Part shown: in pieces, positions 1 through 10,256 of the stretch | How positions within the stretch are numbered: the stretch's first letter is position 1 | Layout of the letters: every line of letters starts with the position of its first letter | Origin: CAWIJJ01 sp963836405 | GTDB lineage: Bacteria; Acidobacteriota; Terriglobia; Bryobacterales; Bryobacteraceae | Assembly: GCA_963836405.1 (NCBI GenBank) | Contig: CAWIJL010000005.1 | Span: 124,001 to 188,000 of the forward strand | DNA: 64,000 bases | Direction: 5' to 3' | Notes under the pieces: model-generated | What the model saw: only the letters and a program-made list of their open reading frames with translations | What the model was told of the DNA's origin: nothing | Databases searched by the model: none | Translations under genes and position numbers: made by a program

Positions 1-3000
1 TTCGTACTTCCTCGAGCTGGCCGGCCCGCTGCTTCGCAATATTCACCAGAAGGACCAGCTTCTCGGCCATCCCCTCTGCCCCGTGGACATGCGTATTCAG
101 GTGTATCTCGATACCCACCTGGCCGCGGTCTGCCCCGAAGGAGTGCCCCGCCTTCCCGCCGCCACCTTCAGCATGGACCTGCCCGGCCTGGCCCGCGCCC
201 TCTCGTTCCCGCCGGGCGCGCAGAGCTATTCGTCCCCCTACGTCAACTCCTACCGCGTGGCGCAGGGCGTGCTCCACAATCCGCTCAGCGACCGCCGCAC
301 CACGCAGGGCGTCTTCCATATCGTCCGAAGGCGGACTCCCGATTCCCGCCGACAAGGTCGCCGTGCCGCAAGCCGTCTTCGCCGCCCTGCTGCGCGCCGC
401 GCTGCACCCGCCCGCCGACGTGCTGCACGCTGCCCTACACCGTGAACGACAGCCGAGCCCGCGCGCCTCTTCGTCTCGCTGCTGCTGCGCCCGCTGGTCG
501 CCCTGCCTCCGGCACCGACTCCCGCGCAGACCATGGAGATCCGCTTCTTCGCCCCCGGAACCCTGGTCAGCAACCTCGATTTCGTCGAAAGCATTTTCGG
601 CAACGGCGGCGACCCGTACCTGCCGGAAAACGACGCCGCGCTGGACGTGCTCCACTGGACCGGCCACACCGGCTGCGTCATCCTGGCGCCGCACCTTGCC
701 GCGCTGCGAAGAAGGACCTCGGCCTGCCGCACTTCGACGACGCCACCGAACGCCAGCGCCGCGACGGCATGTGCTGGGAAATCCGAGGACGAACTCTACA
801 ACGACGGCAGCGCCTTCAAGATCACGTGCCGCGACGTCGCGGCGTGATGGTCACCATCATCGCCGACAACTACTTCGGCTATTGCAAGAAGGAAGTGAAG
901 ACGCAGATCAGTTTCGCCGCCAACCTCTACGGCCTGTGCGAGGAGGAGCACGCCGGCGGCGCCATCGCGTTCCCCACCTACGTGCTGGGCCAGGATTTCG
1001 TCGCCGACCGCGCGTGCCGCTTCAGGTCCACCACGTTCGACGAGGCCATGGCGCTGCTCGGCGACGCTGGTGGACGTGCGCCCCGAAGGCTACGCCGTGG
1101 ACCGCCGCTTTCCCGACCATCGTATACATCCCCGAAGACGCCGAGTTCAGCGTTCGCAAGGGCACCATTTCCTGGGAGCGCAACGGCGCGCGCACAGCAG
1201 TTCACCCTGCGCGCGGGCGAGACCTACGTGCTGCCCTCCGGCTACCGCGTGCGGCTGGAGAAGCAGGCCATGGGCACCGCCTGGCGGCTGGTGGGCACCC
1301 GCTCGGCAGGCACGCTCTGCCACAAGCCCTGCACCGTTTCGGGCGGCGGCAAAAGTGAAATCTCCAAGTCCATCGCCGACGTGCTGCTGAAGGGGCCCGT
1401 CTTCGTCCGCGACTATCACAGCGACATGGAGCAGGTGGCCGAGATCCTCAAGCAGCGATTTCTCCCAGGTCCATCGCCGCCGCCAGCCCGACCACCGCGC
1501 GCGTCGCCCCATCCTCAGCCAGGAGCGCTCGCTGGGCTCCGTCATCAAGCTGCTGACCCCATCGCCCGAATACACCGATGAATACAACGAGTGGCTGCGC
1601 TCCCTCCCGCAGATCATCCGCCAGCTCGTGTTCACCGTCAAGCGCTACTACCGTCCCGAATGGGGCGACAACTGGCGCGAGCATTTCACCGTGGACCGCA
1701 TCAACGGCTTCCTCGGGCACGAGCTCAAGTTCGACGGCCAGAAACTGGTCGGCAACTACCTGCGCGTCGGCTACGATCCCGACGGCTCCTGGCGCATTTA
1801 CAAGCTGCGCCCCGATTTCCATCCCGCCGACAAAGTGCAGGTGGAAGACGACATCACCGCATCCGTGGTGCTGCCGCGCGAAGCCATCCCCGACCTCGAC
1901 GACCGCTACCGCAATCCCAGCGTGAAGCTGGTGGCCAACTGCGAGTCCATGCTCTTCCAGCGTCCCGACGACGCCATCCATCCGCGGCTTCGACAAGCAG
2001 GCCGAAGCCGACATCGCCAGCCCCGATACCTTCCTCTCCAACTTCGAACCGCTCGACCCGCGCCCAGGCGCGCGAGCTGGTCGATCACGTCGTGGAATTC
2101 GACCGCTTCACGCCGCCCATGAAGGCGCCTGCTGCGCCGACTTCGTCGAGTCCGGCGAAGGCGAGTACATCGTGTCTTCCGCGCATCCGCGCCTGGTGGA
2201 CGGCAAGCCGTCGAAGAATCCCCGCTATCTCCAGCGGCGGCCGGACCTGGTGGCGCCGCGCGAAACGTACCTCGCCGAAATTTCCGCGCGCCTCGACCGC
2301 GATATCCCGCCCGGCCAGCCCGTGTTCATTCCCGGTCAACGCCGTGCTGCCGGGACGCCGCAACAATCCGCCCGACCTCAAACAGGGCATCGCGCCGCTG
2401 GCCGTCTACAGCCCCATCCACTACCAGGAACTGCCCGAGCTGTTCATGGAGTTCATCTCCAGCCTGACCGGAAAATCGCCCTCCACCACCGGCTTCGGCA
2501 GCGAGGGCGCGCTCACCAAGGGCCCGTTCAACGCGCTTTCGCCGGTCATCGACCTCAACAACGCGATGGTCTCGATGATGGTCACCCGCTACCCGGCGTT
2601 CACCACTTCGGCGGGTTACATCGGGCCGCGCTACCGCGTGGATCACGACATCAGCATGCTGGTGCCCGAGATCTGGTGCCGCATGCGCGTCGAGGAGCGC
2701 GATCCCCGTTTCCTGATCGATAACGGCTTCCTCGAAAAGGTCGACGATTTCGAATTCGAAGGACGGACCGTGCTCGCCAGCCGTCTCGGCTACCGCATCA
2801 CCGCGCGTTTCGCCGACGCCTTCCTGGGCCGCCTTTTCGAAACCCCCGACGCCGTGTTTTCCGAAGAGATGCTGCGCCCCGAACGCCAGGACCTGGCCAT
2901 TTTCGCCGAGGGCGTGAATGCCATCGTGGAGACTCAGAAGCGCGTCGCCATGTGCTATTTCGACGACGGCAGCGTGGAGCAGGCCTGTCCCCCGCTTCGC

Positions 3001-3324
3001 ATGCTGCTGCACATCATGGCGCACGGCCATTACGAGGACATGACGGTCGAAGACCCGCGATTGCGCGCCCAGTTCACCCGCGAAGCCGTCCTCGCCAGCG
3101 ACTGGTACACCGAACGCCTCCGCGCCCGCCAGTCCCGCGAGGCCGCCCTCTGGGACCGTCACCTGCGTTCGCTCGCCGCCTTCCGCTCGACAGGAATGAC
3201 CGCGCCCAAAACCATGGACCTCGAAGCGCGCGCCGCCGCCGCCCGCCGCGAACACAACCGCGTCCGCTCCGACGCCTACCTCCACGAACTGGTCGGAACC
3301 ATCGGCGCCGACCCGCTCGAGTAG
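1..3324 (+). pseudogene. Probable PPi-type phosphoenolpyruvate carboxykinase, 5'-truncated and multiply frameshifted
   Basis: Stitching the frames together gives about 1,100 residues of one continuous conserved protein that starts before the window. A P-loop-like motif, TVSGGGKSEISKS, lies near 1335-1370, and a second striking block, GKSPSTTGFGSEGALTKGPFNAL, lies near 2470-2540. Length and motifs suggest the large pyrophosphate-dependent PEP carboxykinase family (about 1,100-1,200 aa), which interconverts oxaloacetate plus PPi with PEP, phosphate and CO2. I recall this family only loosely, so the name is a best guess. The frame changes near 325, 430, 455, 705, 788, 838, 1065, 1112, 1198, 1455, 1978, 2075, 2130 and 2335; eleven look like +1 and three like -1. 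From about 2340 to the stop the frame is clean for almost 1 kb. Protein sequence is preserved across every break with no in-frame stops, which favours sequencing indels over real decay. Confidence 0.55.
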
Positions 3325-3526
3325 CCTGCTCATCATGCTTCGTCACCGCTGCGCGATACGTTCTCCGGCGGCTTTTGCTGAAAAACGGGCTAAACAGTTG
3401 GCGGAAGCCAGTGGGAGTCGAACAATGGCGTGTATCGCGTGTCGAGCAGAGAACGGGCTAATAACGCCGCCCGCCGTGGCTTTCGTGTTCCGCCGCGGTG
3501 GTACTCGAACTGGACCCGCGTGATGC

Positions 3527-4177
3527 TTATCTCCGGGCTATCGAAGGCAGTCCCGGCTCCCGCGTTGGCTGCGGGCAGCCCTCTCCATCAATCGCCGCCC
3601 GCATCAGCCGGGCGTCCGAGTCGCCGAAGAACAGGCCCGAGTTCCGGATCATTCGGAACTGTACCGCGTTCCACCCCCCTGACATGATTCCCCCTTTGCG
3701 ATGCGCCGCGGTTCGCAACAGCACGTGGCCTATCTCGTGGGAGATGGCGTGGGCCAGAAACACGCCGATCTGGCTGCCGCTGTTCTCTGCCGCGTCCGCG
3801 ATTCGGGCATAGTAGACGGTGGCGTTGACGCCGGCGGGAGCCAGCGGCTCGGCGTATCCGAGAATGCCGGGCTTGAGTTTGGCGGACGAGTCCAACAGAA
3901 TCGACAGGGCGATGTCGCGGCGGGCGGCGCAGGCAACTTCGCGCTCTCGCCCCGGAAATGGCGGATTCACCAGCATCGCCTGATGCGCCTCCGGGGAATC
4001 GGGTGGTTCGACGATCCATCGAATCTGGATCCCGCTCACCCTGAAGATGCGTACCAATTCACCGGCGGTTTGATCCAGCGTGGGGGCAGGCACAGTCGCC
4101 CAATCGTAGACATGAACATCGAGTGTTTGAGCGGCGAGGTTCGCTGCAAAACAGGTGAGCAGGAAAGATTTTTTCAT
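3527..4177 (-). CDS. Secreted zinc-metalloprotease-like protein
   Basis: A 216-residue protein starting with a Lys-Lys plus hydrophobic signal peptide (MKKSFLLTCFAANLAAQ). The ATG at 4177 is chosen because GGAG lies about nine bases upstream and the signal peptide begins there; an upstream in-frame extension looks non-coding. The segment SHEIGHVLL, about two thirds along, is an HExxH zinc-binding and catalytic motif, followed by a conserved-looking GIMSGGW stretch that may act like a Met-turn. The remainder has no family I can name. It is probably exported and hydrolytic, but substrate is unknown. It is transcribed divergently from the winged-helix regulator that begins at 4351, with about 170 bases between them. 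Confidence 0.7.
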   Translation of the reverse strand: MKKSFLLTCFAANLAAQTLDVHVYDWATVPAPTLDQTAGELVRIFRVSGIQIRWIVEPPDSPEAHQAMLVNPPFPGREREVACAARRDIALSILLDSSAKLKPGILGYAEPLAPAGVNATVYYARIADAAENSGSQIGVFLAHAISHEIGHVLLRTAAHRKGGIMSGGWNAVQFRMIRNSGLFFGDSDARLMRAAIDGEGCPQPTREPGLPSIARR

Positions 4178-4350
4178 CGGCTCTTCTCCGGCGCTTGTCT
4201 CTGCGCGGTAAGCCGAAGTTAGGAACTCGCCGGGCGTGTCTCCATGCTTTGTGCGCAACGGGTTCGCAACCCGTGCCTCACGCGGAAACCCGTTGAAAAA
4301 TCGATGGGTACGCACTGCGGTGATACACTAAATCCACGTTGAGGGGCGCG

Positions 4351-6432
4351 ATGTCACGCGGAAAACCGGTTCGGTTCGGCCCTTTCGAAGCGGACGTGAC
4401 CTCGGGTGAACTCCGCAAGCACGGAACTCCAGTGCGGCTTCAGGAGCAGCCGGCAAGAATCCTTCGCGTGCTCCTCGAGCACCACGGAGAGGTGGTATCA
4501 CGCGAGGAGCTGGTCAAGCTGCTTTGGCCGGACGGGACCTTCGTCGATTTTGATCGGGGGCTCAACGCCGCAGTCAACCGCCTGCGGCAGGCCCTCTCCG
4601 ATTCGGCCGAGTCGCCGCGGTATGTCGAGACAGTGGCGCGACGCGGCTATCGCTTCATCGCCGCAGTCGAAACGCCGGTGGATCAGCCTGAATCAGCGGT
4701 GCAGGCGCGAGCGCCAGGCGTACGAAAGTGGATGGCGGCTGTCGGGGGTCTTTTGGTCGTCGTTACCGGAGCATGGTTGTGGCTTCGACCCAACCCGGAA
4801 ACGGAAAACACCGCCCGTCAACCGGTCCCGCTCACCAGCTACGAGGGAGTCGAGAACTATCCCTCTTTTTCACCGGACGGGACTCAGGTCGCGTTCTCAT
4901 GGAACGGCCCAAAACAGGATAATACCGACATTTACGTGAAGGTGATCGGGTCCGATCCGCCGCTCCGCCTGACCACCGATCCGGCCGACGACACCTTTCC
5001 GGCGTGGTCTCCCGACGGCCGTTACATCGCGTTCTATCGCGCCGGACAGGGAATTCTGCTCGTGGCACCGACCGGTGGTCCCGAGCAGCCGCTGGTCGCG
5101 CCCCCGGTATTCCCAAATCCGATGTCCTGGTCGATGGACGGGCGATACGTTGCCTTCTCCCGAGATGCCCAGGGCGTTGAACCGGGCGGCATCTTTCTTG
5201 CCGACGTACGGAGCGGCGGCGCGGTTCGCAGGCTCACCCGTGCGGAGGGCGCGGTAGGTCATTGCGCCCCGGCCTTCGCGCCCGACGGCAGGTCGATTGC
5301 GTTCGCATCTTGTACAGGAACCGGTGGCTGTGGACTTCGGGTGATGGAGATTGATGACGCGATTCATCCTCGGGGCGGCGCGCGGCTGCGCTGGCAAGGA
5401 TCAGACATGATTCAAGCGGTGGCATGGAGCGCTGACAGCAGGAGCATCGTGTTCAGTGTGTACGCGCTGGAGCGCGGGCTGAGGCTATTCGAGATCAGGG
5501 TACCCGGCTCCGGAAACCCCCAGCCTCTGATGTTTGCTGCACCTGGGGCGGCATTCGCCGCGCTTTCAAGAGGAAACCGGCTCTCCTATTCCAGCTTCAA
5601 GGCAGATCACGACCTCTGGCAGTGGCGGGACGGTGAGTTCAGCAGGAACTCCATGTCGTCCACGTTTTCGGAAGGGAATCCGCAGTATTCGCCCGACGGA
5701 AGCAGGGTGGCGTTTGCGTCGATGCGCTCGGGTCCGATGGAATTGTGGGTTGCCAACGCGGACGGCTCCGGCTCGGTTCGCCTGACCACCTCGCGATCGT
5801 CTGGTTCACCGAGGTGGTCTCCAGACGGGCGCCAGCTTGTGTACGACACGCAGAACCAGGACGGAACGTGGGACGTCATGATCAGCGACACGGCTGGCGG
5901 GCAGGCGAAAACAGTGGCGCGCACTCCGGTAGACGAAGACGTCCCCAGTTTCTCCCATGACGGCAGGTGGATCTATTTTTCTTCCAACCGCGGTGGGAAC
6001 GAAGAAATATACCGCGTCCCAACCGCAGGGGGCGATCCGGTACGCCTCACCGATGCCGGCGGTTGGGTCGCCTTCGAGTCGATGGACGGTGAATCAGTAT
6101 ACTATTCCAAGGCCAATCTCGCGTGCACCGCGCCCTTGTTCGTGAGGCAGATTTCGGGTGGTCCGGAACGACAGGTTGTCGATTCGGTATGTGGGCGAGG
6201 ATTTGCCGTCACCAGGAGCGGCATCTTCTACACTTCGGGTCCGGACCGGGATGGCAGAGTAGCCGTCCGCCTGCTCGATCCGGCGACGGGAGGGTCGCGT
6301 GAAGTAGCGAGAGCCGACGGGCCATTTTACGGCTATGTCCATCTCGCCGTCAGCCCGGATATGCGGACTATTTTGCTGGCGGCGAGCCGGACTACACAGG
6401 CGGACTTGTACCTGGTAGAGAACTTCCGATGA
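4351..6432 (+). CDS. Winged-helix transmembrane regulator with TolB-type beta-propeller (copy 1)
   Basis: A 693-residue CadC-like architecture common in acidobacteria. Residues 5-107 form an OmpR/PhoB-type winged helix (FGPFEADVTSGELRKHG to ARRGYRF), residues 127-146 are a single membrane helix, and the rest is an extracytoplasmic propeller with repeated WD40/PD40-like units such as FSPDGTQVAFSW, WSPDGRYIAFYR, YSPDGSRVAFAS and WSPDGRQLVYDT. The inferred role is one-component signalling, with an outer propeller sensing a ligand or protein and the inner domain binding DNA. The ATG at 4351 is preferred to an in-frame TTG at 4339 because GAGGGG sits just upstream of it. Its stop overlaps the start of the next gene in ATGA, so the two are translationally coupled. 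Confidence 0.85.
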   Translation: MSRGKPVRFGPFEADVTSGELRKHGTPVRLQEQPARILRVLLEHHGEVVSREELVKLLWPDGTFVDFDRGLNAAVNRLRQALSDSAESPRYVETVARRGYRFIAAVETPVDQPESAVQARAPGVRKWMAAVGGLLVVVTGAWLWLRPNPETENTARQPVPLTSYEGVENYPSFSPDGTQVAFSWNGPKQDNTDIYVKVIGSDPPLRLTTDPADDTFPAWSPDGRYIAFYRAGQGILLVAPTGGPEQPLVAPPVFPNPMSWSMDGRYVAFSRDAQGVEPGGIFLADVRSGGAVRRLTRAEGAVGHCAPAFAPDGRSIAFASCTGTGGCGLRVMEIDDAIHPRGGARLRWQGSDMIQAVAWSADSRSIVFSVYALERGLRLFEIRVPGSGNPQPLMFAAPGAAFAALSRGNRLSYSSFKADHDLWQWRDGEFSRNSMSSTFSEGNPQYSPDGSRVAFASMRSGPMELWVANADGSGSVRLTTSRSSGSPRWSPDGRQLVYDTQNQDGTWDVMISDTAGGQAKTVARTPVDEDVPSFSHDGRWIYFSSNRGGNEEIYRVPTAGGDPVRLTDAGGWVAFESMDGESVYYSKANLACTAPLFVRQISGGPERQVVDSVCGRGFAVTRSGIFYTSGPDRDGRVAVRLLDPATGGSREVARADGPFYGYVHLAVSPDMRTILLAASRTTQADLYLVENFR

Positions 6433-8483
6433 CGCGCCGATTCGGCCCTTTCGAAATCGAGGTCTCCACTGGGGAGTTGCGCAAACATGGGACGCTGATA
6501 CGACTCCAACAACAACCGGAGAAGATTCTCGCAGCGCTGTTGGAACATCCGGGAGAGGTGGTGTCGCGTGAGGACCTCGTCAGGATGCTTTGGCCGGATG
6601 GGACGTTCGTCGATTACGACCGTGGGCTGAATGCCGCCATCAACCGGCTGCGTCAGGCGCTTTCCGATTCGGCGGAGTCGCCGCGGTATGTTGAGACGGT
6701 GGCCCGACGCGGGTACCGGTTCATCGCAGAAGTCGAGTCCACCGACGCGCCCGGCACGGTTGCGGTGGCCACGCCGGCGAGAGCGCCAGCCCGACATCGG
6801 TGGTCGTGGATGGGCGGAGTGTTGGCGCTGCTTGCTTGCGCCACGGGAATCTGGCTGTGGCAGTCGCGCCGGGAAATGGCGCCGCCGGCGCTCGAACCGG
6901 TCCCACTTACGAGTTACGAAGGCATCGAGACAGACCCTTCCTTCTCACCCGACGGAACACAGGTCGCCTTCTCATGGAACGGACCGCAGCAAGATAACTT
7001 CGACATCTACGTCAAAGCAGTGGGATCGTTCGATGCCCCACATCGCCTGACCACGGACGCGGCGGCAGACACTTACTCAGCCTGGTCGCCGGACGGTAGT
7101 TACATCGCGTTTCGTCGCGGGAGCGAAGGGATCTTTCTGGTTCCGCCGACCGGGGGAAATGAGAAACACCTGCTATCGAAGCCGGCCAAGGGTCAGCTCT
7201 CCTGGTCGGCGGACGGTAAGATGCTCGCCTACGCTCACGAACCCGGAGGCTCGGAGAAAGGTGGAATTTCCTTCGTCGATACGAGGACTGGCGAAACAAC
7301 AGCTCTCTTGGAGGAGGCGGATGCGACAGTGGCATCACCCGCCATCAGCCCCGACGGGCAGACAATAGCTTTCGCCCAGTGTTCCGGTGAATACACTTGC
7401 AGGCTCGGCTTGGTAAGGCGTGGGGGTCGTCCGCGTTACCTGCCCGAGGTATCCGGCAAGATTTGGGAAGTTGACTGGACCAGGGACGGGCGGCGCCTTT
7501 TGTATGTCATGGATAACTATTCGCCAACCATGTTGTGGGAGATCGCGGCGAGCGCAGCGGCCGCGCCGCGCGTTCTCGGCCTTGCTGGAACACTGATCCG
7601 AACGCCCGCGATTCCCCGCGGTGCGAGCAGGCTAGCCTTTTCGCGGCGGGTTCCAAGATCCGAGATCTGGAGACTGGACAAGGGTCGGTTGCTGAAGAAT
7701 CCGATGTCGTCGACCTTCCTGGACCAAAGCCCGAGATTATCCCCCACTGGTGAGAAGGTCGCGTTCGCATCGGACCGCTCCGGCAAGGCGGAGATTTGGG
7801 TGGCCAACACTGACGGCTCCGGCGTTGTAAAGCTGACCAACACGCGCGGCGGTACCGGCTCGCCACGCTGGTCTCCCGATGGAAGCCGCATCGTCTATGA
7901 CACCCAGGCATCTAATGGGCGTTGGGATGTCATTGTGATTGACGTGGAAGGACGACAGTCCCTTCCTGTAGTTACTCATCCGTCCGACGACTCCACCCCG
8001 AGCTTTTCAGTTGACGGCAGGTGGATCTATTTCTCGTCGGATCGCACAGGGCGACGCGAGGTTTACCGGATACCAGTTGAAGGAGGCGAAGCGGTCCGAA
8101 TGACAGATGCTGGAGGTTTCGTGGCGCAGGAATCCGCCGATGGCCTCCTCTACTACTCAAAGCTCAATATGGCGTGTGGCGGTCCGCTGTTCGTGCGCTC
8201 GCTCGCTGGCGGTCCGGAACGGCAAGTCCTCCCAGCGGTGTGCGGCCGTGGTTTCGAAGTCACTCCACGCGGCATATACTATACGAACGGTGTAGAAGCG
8301 GACGGATTCATGAAGGTCCGGTTGTACGAGCCTGATAGCGGCGCTACCAGCCTGATCGACCAGACGAAAGGACCGTTCGAGGGCGAGTTGGTCATGACAG
8401 TCTCACGCGACGGCAGTACGATTCTCCTGGCCGGCAGTGTCGAGTTCGGAGCCGACCTCTATCTGGTAGAGAACTTCCAGTGA
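6429..8483 (+). CDS. Winged-helix transmembrane regulator with TolB-type beta-propeller (copy 2)
   Basis: A 684-residue paralogue of the preceding gene with the same order: winged helix at about residues 3-100, membrane helix near 120-142, then a TolB-like propeller. Similarity extends along the whole length; both winged helices carry the block LRQALSDSAESPRYVETVARRGYRF, and both proteins end in DLYLVENF(R/Q). The start is fixed by the ATGA overlap with the stop of copy 1. The pair arose by tandem duplication and has since diverged mainly in the propeller. Which target it regulates cannot be read from the sequence; neighbouring genes give no clear partner. Confidence 0.85.
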   Translation: MTRRFGPFEIEVSTGELRKHGTLIRLQQQPEKILAALLEHPGEVVSREDLVRMLWPDGTFVDYDRGLNAAINRLRQALSDSAESPRYVETVARRGYRFIAEVESTDAPGTVAVATPARAPARHRWSWMGGVLALLACATGIWLWQSRREMAPPALEPVPLTSYEGIETDPSFSPDGTQVAFSWNGPQQDNFDIYVKAVGSFDAPHRLTTDAAADTYSAWSPDGSYIAFRRGSEGIFLVPPTGGNEKHLLSKPAKGQLSWSADGKMLAYAHEPGGSEKGGISFVDTRTGETTALLEEADATVASPAISPDGQTIAFAQCSGEYTCRLGLVRRGGRPRYLPEVSGKIWEVDWTRDGRRLLYVMDNYSPTMLWEIAASAAAAPRVLGLAGTLIRTPAIPRGASRLAFSRRVPRSEIWRLDKGRLLKNPMSSTFLDQSPRLSPTGEKVAFASDRSGKAEIWVANTDGSGVVKLTNTRGGTGSPRWSPDGSRIVYDTQASNGRWDVIVIDVEGRQSLPVVTHPSDDSTPSFSVDGRWIYFSSDRTGRREVYRIPVEGGEAVRMTDAGGFVAQESADGLLYYSKLNMACGGPLFVRSLAGGPERQVLPAVCGRGFEVTPRGIYYTNGVEADGFMKVRLYEPDSGATSLIDQTKGPFEGELVMTVSRDGSTILLAGSVEFGADLYLVENFQ

Positions 8484-8631
8484 CCTCCGCACAGCGCGTT
8501 CCGAAACAGTTGCCGCCCTGTAAGCCCAATCAGGGTCCGGCCGGGCAGGCGGCTGCACCCGGTGACATTCGATGTTATCCGCTTCTCTCCCGAGGCGTCC
8601 GTTCGCGTGCGACGCCCTCACCCGCTGGATC

Positions 8632-8976
8632 CCCGTCACACCACGACCTATGGCAGTGGCGGGACGGCAAGTTCAGAGGGAACTCATGTCGTCCACGCTC
8701 TGGGATGGGAATCCGCAGTACTCGCCCGACGGAACCAGGGTGGCGTTTGCATCAACGCGCTCGGGTCCGATGGAATTGTGGGTTGCCAATGCGGACGGCT
8801 CCAACTCGGTTCGCCTGACCCCAGACGGGCACCGACTGGTCGGTGCAGCATGCGCCACCCCTTGCTCGTCAGGCCGATTTCGGGTGGTCCGGAACGACAG
8901 TTGCTGACGGCGAGCCGGGCCACGGTGGCGGACTCGTACCCGGTCGAGAACTTCCGATGACGCGCCGAATCGGGGT
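8632..8976 (+). pseudogene. Decayed third copy of the winged-helix/TolB regulator
   Basis: Propeller coding sequence reappears here in pieces. The block around 8640-8820 matches copy 1 near 5610-5790 (HDLWQWRDG, then GNPQYSPDGTRVAFAS and MELWVANADGS). Sequence then jumps to the segment matching the C-terminus (VRPISGGPERQ, then the last residues VENFR and TGA at 8958-8960). Large internal segments are missing and the frame changes between blocks. Directly after the stop, bases 8957-8974 read ATGACGCGCCGAATCGGG, almost identical to the first codons of copy 2. The relic therefore preserves the end of one tandem copy and the first codons of another. Not expected to make a product. Confidence 0.8.
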
Positions 8977-9062
8977 AGCGAACGACGCTTCCGATCCCGG
9001 CCGTACGACCCTGGTTCGCCGCGGCCGCAATCTCGAATACGGCGCCGACCCGCTGGGGTAGG

Positions 9063-10187
9063 CTATTCCGGCACGAACAGCACGCAGACCGGCATGGGGG
9101 CGTCCTTGACGATTTCGCCGTGCGGCATCAACTGGCCCGTGGTCGGATGCACTTTGAACATCGCGATGGTGCTCGAATCCTGGTTGGCCACGAACAGGTA
9201 GCCGCCGGTCGGGTCCAGTGTGAAGTGCCTGGGCGTCCTGCCGAGCGTCGGCACGTGGCCCGCGGCGGACAAGGTGAACCTGCGCGGGTCGATGTTGAAC
9301 AGCGCGATGCTGTCATGTCCGCGGTTCGATCCGTACAGCACCGTCCCCGCTTTGTTCACCTGGATCTCCGCCGTCGAGTTGTTACCTTTGAAATCGTCGG
9401 GCAGAGTCGAAATAGTCTGGAACGCCATCAGCGTGCCCTTGGCTTGATCGAAGTTGAACGCCGTGATGGTGGAGTTCAACTCCGCAATGGCGTACAGAAT
9501 TTTGCCGTTCGGGTGGAAGGCCATGTGGCGCACGCCGGCGCCCGGCGCGACGCTGCCCGACGGCGGATCGTTCGGCGTGATGCCCTTCTGCGGGTCGAAG
9601 TGGTACACGAAAATTTTATCGAGGCCCAGGTCGGCCAGCAGCAGGTAGCGGTTGTCGGGGGTGAAGACCACGTCGTGCGCGTGCGGGCCGCTCTGCCGCG
9701 AAGCATTCGCGCTCGAGCCGGTGTGCTTCTCCGTCTGCGGAGTTCCCAGTTTGCCGTCCGCGTCCACCGGGATCATGGTGAATGCGCCGTCGTTGTAGTT
9801 GGCCACCGCGATCCATTTGCCGGTGTGGTCGATGGCGAGGTGGCACGGGCCGCTGCCGCCCGAGGAAACCTGGTTCAGCATCGTCAGCTTGCCCGTCTTC
9901 GGCTCCACCGAAAACGCGGTCACCGTGCCCCTGCCGCCCTCCCCCACCGCGTACACGAATTTGTGGTTCGGATGCTCGATCAGAAAAGACGGGTTCGACG
10001 TCTCCGCCGCCAAGCCCAGCGGCGTCAGTTTGCCGCTCGGAGTCTCGAAGCGGTAAGCGTAGATACCCTTGCTTCCGTTCGGGCCCGGACGCGTGTAAGT
10101 CCCGGCGTAGACCAGGTAATCGGCGGCAGCCAGCGGGGCTGCGGAAAGCAGCACGGCAAACAGGGAAGGTATCACGATTTTGCGCAC
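9063..10187 (-). CDS. Secreted lactonase-family seven-bladed propeller protein
   Basis: A 374-residue protein with an N-terminal signal peptide (hydrophobic stretch ending AAPLAAA) followed by the YVGTYT-like opening (YLVYAGTYTRPG) and repeated blades typical of the 6-phosphogluconolactonase/YbhE lactonase family. Recognisable family motifs include NPSFL, SGGSGPCHLAID and HDVVFTPDNRYLLLADLGLDKI. Cytosolic relatives hydrolyse 6-phosphogluconolactone; the signal peptide suggests this member acts outside the cytoplasm and its substrate is uncertain. The GTG at 10187 is supported by AGGA about ten bases upstream. It lies downstream of the aldolase gene on the same strand, but a strong terminator separates them, so it is probably transcribed separately. 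Confidence 0.85.
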   Translation of the reverse strand: MRKIVIPSLFAVLLSAAPLAAADYLVYAGTYTRPGPNGSKGIYAYRFETPSGKLTPLGLAAETSNPSFLIEHPNHKFVYAVGEGGRGTVTAFSVEPKTGKLTMLNQVSSGGSGPCHLAIDHTGKWIAVANYNDGAFTMIPVDADGKLGTPQTEKHTGSSANASRQSGPHAHDVVFTPDNRYLLLADLGLDKIFVYHFDPQKGITPNDPPSGSVAPGAGVRHMAFHPNGKILYAIAELNSTITAFNFDQAKGTLMAFQTISTLPDDFKGNNSTAEIQVNKAGTVLYGSNRGHDSIALFNIDPRRFTLSAAGHVPTLGRTPRHFTLDPTGGYLFVANQDSSTIAMFKVHPTTGQLMPHGEIVKDAPMPVCVLFVPE

Positions 10188-10202
10188 AATTTATCCTACA
10201 TC

Positions 10203-10239
10203 CAAAAACAAAACGGCCCCGCAACCTGCGCGGGGCCGT
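10203..10239 (-). terminator. Rho-independent terminator downstream of the aldolase gene
   Basis: Arms ACGGCCCCGC (10213-10222) and GCGGGGCCGT (10230-10239) form a perfect 10-bp GC-rich stem around a 7-base loop. Read on the minus strand the stem is followed by TTTTGTTTTT. It ends transcription of the aldolase gene just before the lactonase gene. Confidence 0.9.
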
Positions 10240-10256
10240 CATCTGAAAACGAAAGC

